A stretch of 64,000 nucleotides of DNA from Cephalotus follicularis (Eukaryota > Streptophyta > Magnoliopsida > Oxalidales > Cephalotaceae): positions 1-64,000 of the forward strand of contig BDDD01001368.1 of the NCBI GenBank assembly GCA_001972305.1, read 5' to 3'. Shown in pieces: positions 37,405-48,314 of this stretch. The position numbers and the translations under genes are program-made. The stretch's first letter is position 1; the number at the start of each line of letters is the position of its first letter. The notes beneath the pieces were generated by a model. That model had not been told where the DNA came from, did no database searches, and saw only the letters and a program-made list of their open reading frames with translations.

Positions 37405-38583
37405 TCATCCCAATTTCCTGCCCACTAGACCACAAACAGAAACATAACCCGAAACAGTACCTGGAGCACCTGCTGCCTGATGAGTGGTCAAAGCAAAGAC
37501 TCGGCCTCCTACATTGCGCTGTCTCGCATTTCCGTCATTACCTTTCCTCTCCTTTGCTCGAGGGCCTGTGCAATCCATGAAACGATGGCCCTGTTGTCCG
37601 CACACAAAGCATGCCCCCGTAGCTTTGTAACAAGTCCCAACCGGATGCCTCTTCCCATAAATCTCGCACTGTGCAATCTGAACATTGGGGTTACCCCCGC
37701 CAGTATTCTTCTTTTGTTGCTTACCATGTCGGCCCTTATTCTGTTTCCCCGAATTTTGGCCCTGAGAGTCTCCCCTATTTCTCTTCTTTTCTCCTTCTAA
37801 ACGAGCAGCCTGAAAATCCAATCTTTCCATCTCTATGTTCTTCGCGGCGTTTGCAACCTCTGACACATCCGCAAACCTCGAGTTAATCAGCTTACCCCTA
37901 AGCTGATAATGTAACCTCCATTTAAATTTTTCTGCCTGTTCCGCTGCTGACCCTGCTGCAGGTCCGGCAAAGCCCGCCAACCTGGTAAACCGTGCCAAAA
38001 ACTCGGTAACAGACTCTCCTTCCCTCTATCTGGTCATCAGAAACTCCCTAGCATATGCCTCTTTATCAGCAGTGGGGAAATACTACTGATAAAAGATCTC
38101 ACAGAAATCGGTCCAAGACAGAGTTTCAACAAAGCCTCTACCCTTGGCTGTCTTCAAAGTCTTCCACCATGTCTGGGCATCGCCCTCCAGCTTATATGCA
38201 GCCAACTTAACCTTCTGATTATCACCGCATTCCAACACATCAAAAATCTTCTCTAAATGAGCAATCCAATGCTCAGGCTCTACTGGTGTTGGCGCCGAAG
38301 TAAAGGATCGCGGTCTCTATTTTTGGAACCTTTCCAGCCATACATGAACTGGAATATCAGGGTGGTCCCCAGCTCCCCTAGCTACATGAGCATCAACTGG
38401 TGCATTCTCCTCAGCTACTTGCTCACGACGACCTTGTTCAGGATTTTGTTGTTGCTGCATCACTCGGTTCACTTCCTGAGCCACAGCCTGTCGAACCATA
38501 TCGTCAATTGCAGGCTCATTTCTTACTCCATCCTGAGCCACAACTGGTTCGGTCCTCTGTGGGGTGTTCCTTGTTCGTGCCAT
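37405..38583 (-). pseudogene. G4 gag relic
   Basis: The start at 38583 opens MARTRNTPQRTEP, with an acidic and glutamine-rich stretch (MQQQQNPEQGRREQ). A basic segment follows (KKRNRGDSQGQNSGKQNKG), and a paired zinc-knuckle region includes CFVCGQQGHRFMDC. This is the usual layout of Tekay gag, broken in places. The open frame 37998-37405 covers the C-terminal half. Confidence 0.88.
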
Positions 38584-38756
38584 CTACGCAAAAAAATCCA
38601 AGACAAGATAAAGACAAATGAGTCAGAAGGACAAAACGAAAGACATATCAAAAGATCATAACGAAGAAGTCGTAACCCAGTGTCTACCCAATCTCAAAGG
38701 TCAAACCTAGTCAGGACTTCTAAGGAAAGAAAACCTAATTCTCTGATACCACAATC

Positions 38757-40069
38757 TGTAACACCCCCGATGGTGGGAGCCCTTACAGGTCATAATACCA
38801 AACTGAAAATAACGGAAATCTAAACAATAGATTGATACGAAACGGATGTGGTGGTCTGAAAACTTAACTTATAATAATCTAATGTAAAAAAGAGTCTAAA
38901 AACTTTAACAAATCATAAACAAGAACAAATCACAATCTGATATCCAAATACTGAAATCATAACATAACCAAAATCTGAAAACGTTTTTACTGAAAACTAA
39001 TCTGATCCTACTGGAAAACACAAGGACCAACTCCTAGCTAATCCTCTGACAAGTGGGTAACTCTCATCACATGTTTCCCCCATGCTCCTGAAAACCTATC
39101 GTATAGAAACAAAAACGCGGCTGAGCAAACCTCAGTACGGATAAGGAATTAAAACAGTAAATGGTAAACAAAATAATATGAACTTTAAATTCAGTAAATA
39201 ACATAGTAAATATTCTTGAAAAGTAAAACAGAATATTTAAAAACGAGCAGTTATAAAATCATCATAACTTTGCGAAAACATAATGTCATAATTCAAAACA
39301 TTATCTGATTCATAATTCCATAACAGAGAATTTCTGACATACATACATATATAGGTGCTATTACAAATTATGCACAAAACCCATGAATGAACACAACAGA
39401 AATTTAGTTTCAACAAGCTTCCAAAATCATGCTCTAGATCATGTTGTAGTTGGTTTTAACACGAATTAAAAGATGATATAGAAACAGCATAACACTAGCT
39501 ACAATTTTCGTTTAGAAATTACCTCCAGAAAACGTCGAAATCAGTGTAGAAAAACGAGTTCAAAGCTGCTGTTCGTTTGTAGAAATATGCAGAAAAGAGT
39601 TTAGGTTTTTAAAACGATTTTATCTGGTTAAATGCGAAATCCGGATTTTTAATTGTCAAAATAAGTATATTAGGACATTACCATACTAACCAAAACGCGT
39701 CTAACACCTAAGGAAAATCGAATAACCAGAAAAGGAAAGAATCCACCATTCCAAAAGCACTGTCACCGTCCAAACTGATATGGAAAACCGAACAAAGCGT
39801 CGACTGTTTACTTAAAGAGTCGACGATTAAGCACTTAAATACAAAACGCGTCGAAGTCACACGTTTAGGCGTCGACTTGCCACACAACAGCAAAAGCGTC
39901 GGCGGTTCTAAAGAGAGCGTCGGCGCTTTGTGCCCAGAAAACAAAAATAAAAGGAATTCAAACCACAAACCAAAAACCAAAGAGATCCATATACCATAGC
40001 ATAAATAAAAAAGGATATGATATCATCAACAAACATATAAACATGTCAACATAGAAACGGGATATTACA
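38757..40069 (-). repeat. G4 5' LTR (shorter copy)
   Basis: It matches both ends of 34086-36676. GCGTCGACG motifs persist at 39795-39925. The primer site lies 5 bases outside it. No gene. Confidence 0.9.
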
Positions 40070-40560
40070 AAAACCCTATTTAACAAATAAAAATTTCTTT
40101 CTCTCCCACACACTCTCTCTCCCCGCCACCCTCTCTCCCGTTCTCTCTCCCCACTCAGCGTCTGCCGTCGACGTCGGTGCCGATATGGCACCGGCGAAGG
40201 CACCGGTCGAACCCCCATGAGATCCTAAGTCCACCGGACCGAACCCCCACGCCGGACAACGGCCCCAGCGGCGTGTGCGATGTCTTCTCTCTCCTGGATC
40301 TCTTTGGCATCGATTTTCCCGTTCTGGTGATCGGCACGACAAGCCAAGGTCATATTCAGCATCCTAGCATCGAGATGAAGCGAACCCGACCAACCCCGAC
40401 CCTTGGCGACGCTGGGAAAGCAGATCGGCATAAAGTCTACCCCGGTCAAAGGCGTTCGTTCCGGCCAAATACAGCGGCATTGTGGCAAACGCGCCATGGA
40501 TATGTGATCCCCGGCCTCAAACGCTCAAGATCGGCCCTTTTTGGTGTCTGACTGGTGAAG

Positions 40561-40620
40561 CGTGACAGACACGCGCCGGCCAGCGGTGACGCGTGACAGA
40601 CACCCGCCGGCCAGCGGTGG
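40561..40620. repeat. Tandem pair, 31-base unit, in G5
   Basis: Two near-identical GC-rich units share CGTGACAGACAC and CGCCGGCCAGCGGTG. They lie in the GC-rich part of the G5 LTR. Confidence 0.85.
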
Positions 40621-41123
40621 CATGTGAGCCCACGCGCGGCAGTCTTCGGTGACACGGTTTTGACAGTTTCCGACTCCGTTCTCCGCATAGGTGTGATCCG
40701 CTTCAGTTCCGCGATGTGATTATGGATCTATGCTCTGTTTCGACTGCTTTTGGTAAACTCTGAACCCTACTCTGTTAAATTCTGATTTCGGTTGAATTAT
40801 GTATTTCTGTAATCGTTTTGTGATACTATGAGCTAAACTAGTATTATGATTCGAAATTGGATGAATTGGACAACTTGGACTTACCTTAGTGAATCCGAAA
40901 TTATGTTTAGATGAGACTTCTGTAAATTGGACTTAGCAAACCTATTGTTATCTTATATGGTTATGATCAGTGTACATTGACCCATGAGTAGAGGTCTGAT
41001 TTTATTTCAAGTCCTTATGAGAACAATTTTATTTCTGTTAGATATTTGCAACAACCGAGGAGCGGTCTAGAGAAGTCTCGATATATATATATATATATAT
41101 TCTTGAGGTTATTTTGGGGATTG

Positions 41124-41720
41124 CTTGAGGTACGGATGTCCTTCTTTCTTGGCTATCCTTCTTATTTTATTTGAAATAATTTTAGATTCTGTATTTGGTA
41201 TGGATTCCCTTTCCTTGGTTTATCTATCCGTTTTATTGAAATGAACTTGGAATATGTTAATAAAGTACGGATTTCTTCGTCTTGGATTATCATCTTCTGT
41301 TTGGGTTTTAATAAATTTACTTTCCGTTTTGGAAGTACGGATTTCTATCGTTCTTTGGCTATCTGATTTTATTGAAACAATCCAGTTTCACTTTTATGAT
41401 TAATGTACGGATTCTATCGTTCTTTGGCTATCTGATTTTATTGAAACAATCCAGTTTCACTTTTATGATAATGTACGGATTATTCTGTCGTTCTTGGATA
41501 CTCCCTTCAATTTTATTTGAATAAAGTCAATTTTACTGTTTAATGATTGTGTACGGATAACTCTTTCCTCGATACCCTCCCTTGTTGGTTTTACTAAAAT
41601 AAGGGTTACTTTGCTTTAAAGAATAAAAATACGGATTCTTCGTTTTGGTTATCATTCGGTTTTATCTAAATTGAATCTGTTTTGTTTTAATGAGATGTAC
41701 GGATATTCTGCTCTTTGCTA
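41124..41720 (+). repeat. Degenerate repeat with GTACGGAT cores in G5
   Basis: About nine units, roughly 55-90 bases apart, each begin with GTACGGAT or a close variant. Most continue with a TTCTTTGG..TATC..TTTTATT-like body. Two adjacent units (41343 and 41412) are nearly identical with a 69-base period. Several cores read like weak 5' splice sites. The G4 LTR holds sparser complements (ATCCGTA) at 35180-35370. Confidence 0.75.
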
Positions 41721-43280
41721 CTCTCTTAAATTATAGAGAATTAAAAATCAGTCTTGGACATCTGAAATATTTGAAATAAATTCAGTTTTATGAACATGTT
41801 AAAGTACATTTGTCGTATGCTTCGAAATAAGTCAGTTGATATTTTATTGAAATGAATATTTTCTGGCTTAATGAATTCAGTTGTGTTATGTTTACGAAAT
41901 GTCTCTTTATTGTGAAAATAAAAGAGTTGCCTTTTTATTATGAAAGTATACGTTATGTGAAACTGTATCGTTTGAGAACGATTTATGATTATGTTTTGGG
42001 AAACCTTTCTACGTGATTTAAATTGATTAGATGAAATCAAAGTTTTGAAATGGTGAAATACGGAGCTTTTTGTAACCACCTATGGGGGAACCATAGGAAT
42101 GCTGTGGGCCTGGCACGGGGGCATGACACTTTCCGTAACAGTGTGATTAGTTAATGGCGTCTCTCTGGGATATCCTTGGATAGGATTTGTGATAGAGGCG
42201 TATGGATCGATCCTAGTTATATGTTTTTGGGATATGTTATGATATGGGAATTGTATGTGTAGAGTCGTACACAGCAATTCTATTTGGCAATGTGGAATTA
42301 GCTACTCCCTTGCTATATGGGTTTCGATATGTGATATGTTATGTGGCTCAGTATGGAACTTATGTTTTGAAAGGTTTCGTGTATGTTTTGAAAGTTATGG
42401 ATTTGGTTTTTATGAAAGTTCATATGTGACTTCAAAGAATGTTTAAACTGATATATTGCTTAAGATTTCTATTTTAAAGTACTTTTGAAATCTTACTGCT
42501 TTCAAATTATCGTTTATCGTTTAATGTTTTGTTTCGTTCCGTAATCTGTTTGTTTCATACTATTCAGAAACTGTTTTCTTTTGTTCCGTATATTGTTCTA
42601 TTCTGTTTCGTAGAGTGTTTCGTTTCGTAAAATGTTTTGTATCGTATTGTGTTTGTTTCAGATACTGTATCGAGCATGATATTGTTTTATTTCAGATACT
42701 GTTTCGTTTTGGTAAACTGCTTTGTTTCGGATACAGTTTTGTTTCGTTCTGTTATGATTCGTAACTAATCTATTATGATTCGTAACTCTTCTGTTTTGTT
42801 TCGTAATTGTTCTGTTTTGATTCGTATATGTTTTGATTCGTATTTATGTTGTTTCGTAATTGACTTGTTTCATAAACTGTTCGTAAACTGTTTTATGATT
42901 CTATATCCGTACTAAGGTTTGCTCAGCCGCGTTTTGTTTTCCATGCGGCAGGTTTTCAGGGACAGCATGGGCAAGCGTGATGAGAGAGTTACCCTATGTC
43001 AGAGGATCATCTAGGACTTTGATCTGGTTATGTTTTTAGTAGTGTTATGGTCGTGTATAGGCCAGTTATCTAAACAGTATTGTGACATTTTGGTTTATGA
43101 CAAAGTTTTCATATTATGTTTCAGATTCAGTTTATGTTCCATGATTAAACATGTTTTTAGATTTTTAGAACCACCACGTATTGATTAAGATTAAGATCTT
43201 TGATATGTTTTAGTTCAGTTTTGTGTGACACACCGATCCCGAATCGGGAGTGATCCCGGTTCCGAATCGGGGGTGTTACA

Positions 43281-43657
43281 ACTTGTACCTATCGGAGGAG
43301 GTACCTACGCTACTGACTGCGCTACAGGGACATCAGCTGCCAAAACTGGTCCAATCTCTTGTTCAACCACTCCCGGGTTAACCTGGACACCAGGTCCAAC
43401 AAGAGGCAGTTCTTGATCCACATGTGGTGGGGAGATCTCTATTCCTCTACCCTGACCACATCCTCTAGCTGGGGAAACCCCTCATCCCCTACCTATGCCA
43501 TTTCCTTGAGTCTGACACGAACGCACCATTTACCTTGACATGCAAGTTTAGGACATCACTAACATGTGTACTACATGAAATGCAATGCATGCATATCCCC
43601 AAAAGTCTCCAAAGAAAACACAAGGAAACTAAACCAGTCTCTCTGATACCAAAAATC
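43281..43657 (-). pseudogene. G3 gag N-terminal part, leader and primer site
   Basis: On the minus strand the primer site TGGTATCAGAG reads at 43651-43641, followed by a leader and the gag start at 43529 (MVRSCQTQGNG). The start aligns with that of G6 at 63446 (MVPPRQTRESG). G5 separates it from the rest of gag. Broken. Confidence 0.85.
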
Positions 43658-46519
43658 TGACTAGCACCATTCCCGAGCACCCCCGCCCGAGGACGGCCGT
43701 GCCAGGTGGAAGGATCCCTCACCTGGATCCCTAACCAAACCCCGACAACCACAAAGGCTAACGCTAAGGCCAGGGAATGCATTAAAAATACACTGTCGAG
43801 GAGAGTCACGCTCCCCAGGACAAACGCACCCGAAGAATAAAAACAAGGAATGCCCAAGAAGGGAGCAGGAAATAAGGAAGGGTAAAAACGTAACAAGACC
43901 CTTACTTAAACCCTCCCTAAAGCTCACCGTTTAATTAAAAGAAACGCGCACAACACCCTCTTAGAAAACACACCGTTTAACTAAAGGGAACGAATGCAAC
44001 ACCCACTTAGAAAATGCACCATTTAACTAAAGGGAATGCGTACCAAACCCACAGCCCAAATGCACCGTTCCACTGAAGGGAACATGTCAGGAGAGGGATC
44101 CGGGCAAAGAATGCAATACTACGTCTTGCCTGGGGTCCCGAGCAGGGGATGCCAACACAACATAAAGTACCACAAACTAGGCCTGCGCCCCACCCTAAGA
44201 CATGCCTTCCCAGGATGAACCATCCTCGGGCATGTCCTCATAGGACGACAACACTTAACAAAGGCTAAGCCTGGGATAAACACAAGAGCCCGGGGACAAA
44301 CGCCAAGCGCATAGGACAACCACCCGAGGTCCCACAAAAACGCAAACTACACTAAGGAGATAACATCTCACCCCCGTCAGGCACCCAGGGGATCCACCTG
44401 GGCTCACCCACCAAAACGTGTCCAGGGACCAAATTGGTCCGAGGTCGAGAGGTCGGGATAAACTAAGGAAAACTGCTTACCTCCACTTAACGCCTACGGT
44501 ATGCCAGGAACAACACCCGGGGACACCCCAAGACTCTAGCTTATGGTCAACCAACCCGAGCTACAAAGTCAACCTAAGGATTGACCAACCATGATCAAAG
44601 CCACCTTTCCCCCGGCATCTCAGCAGAGGTGCCACGCACAAAAGGACCCAGGGAGAAACACTGAAGTTTCACCAAGGACAGGGCTGGGGAGACCTGCTCC
44701 TCTGCCCAGGGACAAACAACCCCCGAACCTCTACGTCATCCATGCACACCCAAACACTAAGCCAAAAATAGCACTAGGGCTGGGAAAACGGCATAACAAC
44801 AAAGTATATAAAACAAGATAAATGAATTATATACACGGTCTCGGGCAAATTGCCGAGGACGCCGAACATCCAAGAGTTTTGCACACGTTTACAAGAAGGT
44901 TTTACAAGACATAGATATTAACAAAAACTATACAAAAGAACCCCCAAGAATGTCCCCAAATGCATGAAGGTGCTCGTGTCCTAGAAGCCATCCTAAGGTA
45001 CTGCATCAGGCGTCTAGCTCTCTCCACAAGTTGTCCTTAGTGGATCTCAAGAACACTGCTGCCCCGCTCCCTCTGCACACAAAACTGAGAGGGGATTAGT
45101 CCAACTGAATAGTGAGTAAGATCAAAGAGTATCCTGGGTAACCCACTTTCACCGGGGTGCCAAGAGTCAAGGTGAACTTGCCCTACCCTAACTGGGCCGA
45201 GAACAACCCATAACCACTGCTAAACAAAAGAAGGAAGGGGTGAAAAATATACAAGGATATTAATGAAAAAGAAAGTCCGAGGAGACGTCAGAGCTACCAA
45301 CTCAATGACTGAACTCAATGGAGAAGATAAACAACAGTTTATGTATCAGAACATGCCAAGGATCCAAGGATCAACAGAAGATCAACTCTAAGGATCAACA
45401 ATTCTGAAGGGGACTACTGGTACTGTATCAATCACAAGCACATTCCACACACGCACATGCACAATAAAACTCACACATTTCCATAGTCGGAACCACCTTG
45501 GCAGCATAAATAACAAACTCCGTTGACGTTCTATCAATGCGGTCATGGGCTACAAGACTGAACACATCCCTCGTATACTCAATATAGATACCCACCTCAA
45601 GAGAAACGTATGAGCATCGATAGAAGGGTAAACAAGCTCTATTCCCCCAGCAAATCACACGTCGGCGCACCTCACCACATGAACCTTGAACGAGGGGCTA
45701 CGCAAGCCCACCCACGTCGATAATCAAGAGCTCAGCACTACACCAGGTGAACCTCGATCGAGAATCTACCTCGTTGGCGATAACATAGCGTTAATATTGT
45801 GAAAGGGGAACGCGAATCACCACTCAGATCCACTCTTGACGAGATAACAGAGGAGAACCTCGGCTCAGAGGTAAGTGTATCACCACTTAGACCATATCGT
45901 GCCGACAATCTCATACATGACCAAGTAACTAGCACCAGTACCCAGTACCCGAGGACAACAACACATGATATCAAATAAAGCATGAATACTTAAACAGAAA
46001 GGGGAAATTACAAGTTCAACCCAGGCAAGCAGTATTCACATACAATGTCAACAAGATAACATGAGAAGAAATCCTAGTCAAAGGTAATATCATGGAAGGG
46101 TATAAAATCAACAAACTTTCAGTTGTCAATTGATAGAAAGGAGAACATCCCAATCACTAGTATCAACACCTTCCTCAGCTAGTTTCCATGTTGCGCGGGC
46201 TCCATGCCTAGATCTTCCTCTGCAAGACCAACACACAACAACGCTTAGCTACCATGAACAACATCTCTGAAGCTATGCAAGAACCCCAAACAACCATGAA
46301 AAACAAGGCAATCTAAGAAAGCTTTGCACATATCCCAATACCATCTAACACTTCTCTTATCTCTTACCCATCTCACCAACATTGGGCCTCCACCAAGCCC
46401 AAAGCCAACAAACTCTTAACGAAGAAGGAGAAGCCCAAACCAACACAACCAAGGAGAAAAGAAAAAAAATTTCCCCCAAGTCCAAACATCAGTTACCAAA
46501 ATTAATGCAGGCCGTTACA
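43658..46519 (-). repeat. G3 5' LTR
   Basis: It runs TGACTAGCACC to GCAGGCCGTTACA, pairs with 25072-29266 and ends at the ATAGA duplication. It keeps the acceptor block of the candidate leader intron (45072-45102). The donor region is not present in this copy. No gene. Confidence 0.9.
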
Positions 46520-48314
46520 ATAGAGAAGCCCCTAGGCCACATATGGATCAAGGTGTACCTCCAGTGGAGCCTGGAGTGCAGGCAAACCCTAAGATACAGG
46601 GACAAGAGGCTCAATCTGCGATAGCCACCGATATTCTAGCCACACAATTTGCTACAGTCATAAATTTTGCAGGCAGTCACTTTGTTAGCCCAGGCAATGG
46701 GGACTGCCAGATCTCAGCCTCTTCCTATAGAGCATATGCAGCGATTAGGAGCTACTACGTTTGAGGGAATGGGAGACCCCACAGAAGTAGAGGCATGGTT
46801 GAGTCGTCTAGAACGGATTGTCGAGCAAATTGGCATTGAGGATGATTCTAGAGTATGATATGCTTTTTTTTATGGAAAAGGGTGCCTTACACTGGTGGGA
46901 GCCAACTAGGGCCACATATGAGGATTCAGTAACAATTACTTGGGAGGCGTTCAGACGAGAGTTTCATCAGCATTTCTTCCATCCCTCATATGTTCAAGAG
47001 AGGCGGAGAGAGTTTATTCATCTGTGTCATGGTGATATGACGGTGACAAAGTACGAGTACCGATCTCTGGAGTTATCCCATTATGCACCCGCATTGGTAG
47101 CGGACCAGTCAGAGAGATGCCAGAAATTCATAGATGGGCTGAGACCGGAGATTAGACATTTGGTGGCATCTACTAACTGGACTGTTTTTGGCAATTTGGT
47201 GAAGTCGACTAAGAGAGTGGAGCAAAGTATAGATGAACAGAGGCACGGGCAAGATCAAGGACGGAAGCGGCCTGCATCACGATTTGACCAGAGAGAGAGT
47301 TCCTCCGTAGTTCAGAGACGACGAGGAACCCCTTCTACTAGCAGACCCGTTGGTAAGGAGAGTCATGGACCTAGCAGAATTGAGGGACAGAGATTAGTTA
47401 GTCAACGGCAGACACAGACTCCAGCTACCAGCGGTACTCGTGGCAAATCTCACCATGGTAGCACAAAGACCGGGGTGCAGAGTACGATAGATTCTTCGTA
47501 GCTACCACAGTGTAGGAGATGTGGCCGATTTCATTTCAGAGAGTGCCGAAACGAGATGCGGGTATGTTAGAGATGTGGACAAACTGGACATTTCATGAGG
47601 GAGAGCCCGCAACAGCCATCGAGTTCTGCAGTAGCACCAGGACCAGCTCCTGCTGACAGGAAGATTTCAGGTAGAGGGGCAGTATATGAAGGACATCAGT
47701 CAGATGTGTTGAGGACCAGAGTTGCAGCACCACAGGATAGTACTTCCAGAGCTGGCAGTGCCAGGCATCCAGGTAGACCTGTGGCTACAGCCAGAGTCTA
47801 TGCTTTCACCGGAGACGAGGCCTTGGCAGCTACAGATGTGGCAGTAGGTATGGCTACTATCTTCGGAAAGGATATCCTAGTTTTATTTGACACGGGATCC
47901 ATATTATTATTTATTGCTTATGAATTTACATTAATCTTGACCAGTGAGCTAAACTCTCTAGATACAAGCATAGGAATGTCAGTCCTTATAGGGTAGATTT
48001 ATCAAGTAGACTAGGTGTATCGGGGATGTGAAGTAACCGTTGGACAAAATTTTCCGCAGAGCATGGTGAGCATTTGAGGACTGTTTAGTAAACTCTGAGG
48101 GATCATTGGTTATATGTAAAGCTCAATAAATGTAAATTCTGGCTTGACATAATAGTATTTTTATTTGTGGGACATGTGATCTCGGGTCAGGATATTGAAG
48201 TGGACCCGAAGAGAGTGAGAGATGTGAGGACGAAATGAAGAAGCGTTACCTAGATCTCTTTAATAGCAGAGGTATACGAATTTTGAGGACAAAATTTTAA
48301 AAATGGGGGGATAT
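46520..48314 (+). pseudogene. G2 gag, protease and RT remnant
   Basis: Gag shows FEGMGDPTEVEAWLSRLERI, YEYRSLELSHYAPALV and KFIDGLRPEIRHLVA, with cysteine-rich zinc-knuckle stretches at about 47510-47600 (C..CGRFHFREC, RCGQTGHF). The protease signature VLFDTGS is near 47879-47899. A short RT stretch near 48060-48230 includes VGHVISGQD-like residues. The purine tract follows. The rest of pol is absent. The frames are broken. Confidence 0.88.

Larger units (their letters stand above)
34086..40069 (-). mobile_element. G4: non-autonomous chromovirus with gag and chromodomain only
   Basis: G4 is on the minus strand with target duplication AAAAC (34081-34085, 40070-40074). The 3' LTR is 34086-36676 and the 5' LTR is the shorter 38757-40069. 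The primer site reads TGGTATCAGAG at 38751-38741, and the purine tract (AAGGGGGGGTGGA) abuts the 3' LTR. The interior is only about 2.1 kb: gag from 38583, then the end of integrase with a chromodomain. Protease, RT and RNase H are not seen, so it could move only with help from a relative. The LTRs agree better than those of any other pair here (a few per cent different by eye), and it is innermost, so it is the youngest. Confidence 0.9.
33845..43280 (+). mobile_element. G5: solo LTR nested in G3 gag, split by G4
   Basis: LTR proper is 33845-34085 plus 40075-43280, about 3.4 kb. It starts GGTAATATCCC, ends GGGGGTGTTACA and is flanked by ACATG (33840-33844) and ACTTG (43281-43285), one mismatch. 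No coding part is found. The region 42900-43000 matches the complement of the G4 LTR near 34400-34470, so G5 is a longer relative of the G4 family in opposite orientation. It contains a GC-rich part (40130-40690), a 31-base tandem pair and a degenerate repeat (41124-41720). The 124-codon frame at 40177-40551 sits in the GC-rich part and matches no family I know. Confidence 0.8.
25072..46519 (-). mobile_element. G3: Tekay/Del-type chromovirus nested in G2
   Basis: G3 is on the minus strand with target duplication ATAGA. The 5' LTR is 43658-46519 and the 3' LTR is 25072-29266 (enlarged by I1). The primer site reads TGGTATCAGAG at 43651-43641. Parts in order are gag (from 43529, resuming at about 33839 after G5), protease, RT, RNase H, integrase and chromodomain (to about 29270). 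All main parts are recognisable but broken in many places. A related element on the plus strand (G6) begins at 60170. G5 sits inside its gag and I1 inside its 3' LTR. Confidence 0.92.

Noticed and set aside
40177-40551. 124-codon plus-strand frame in G5
   Set aside because: It lies in the GC-rich part of a solo LTR with competing minus-strand frames; no recognisable domain.
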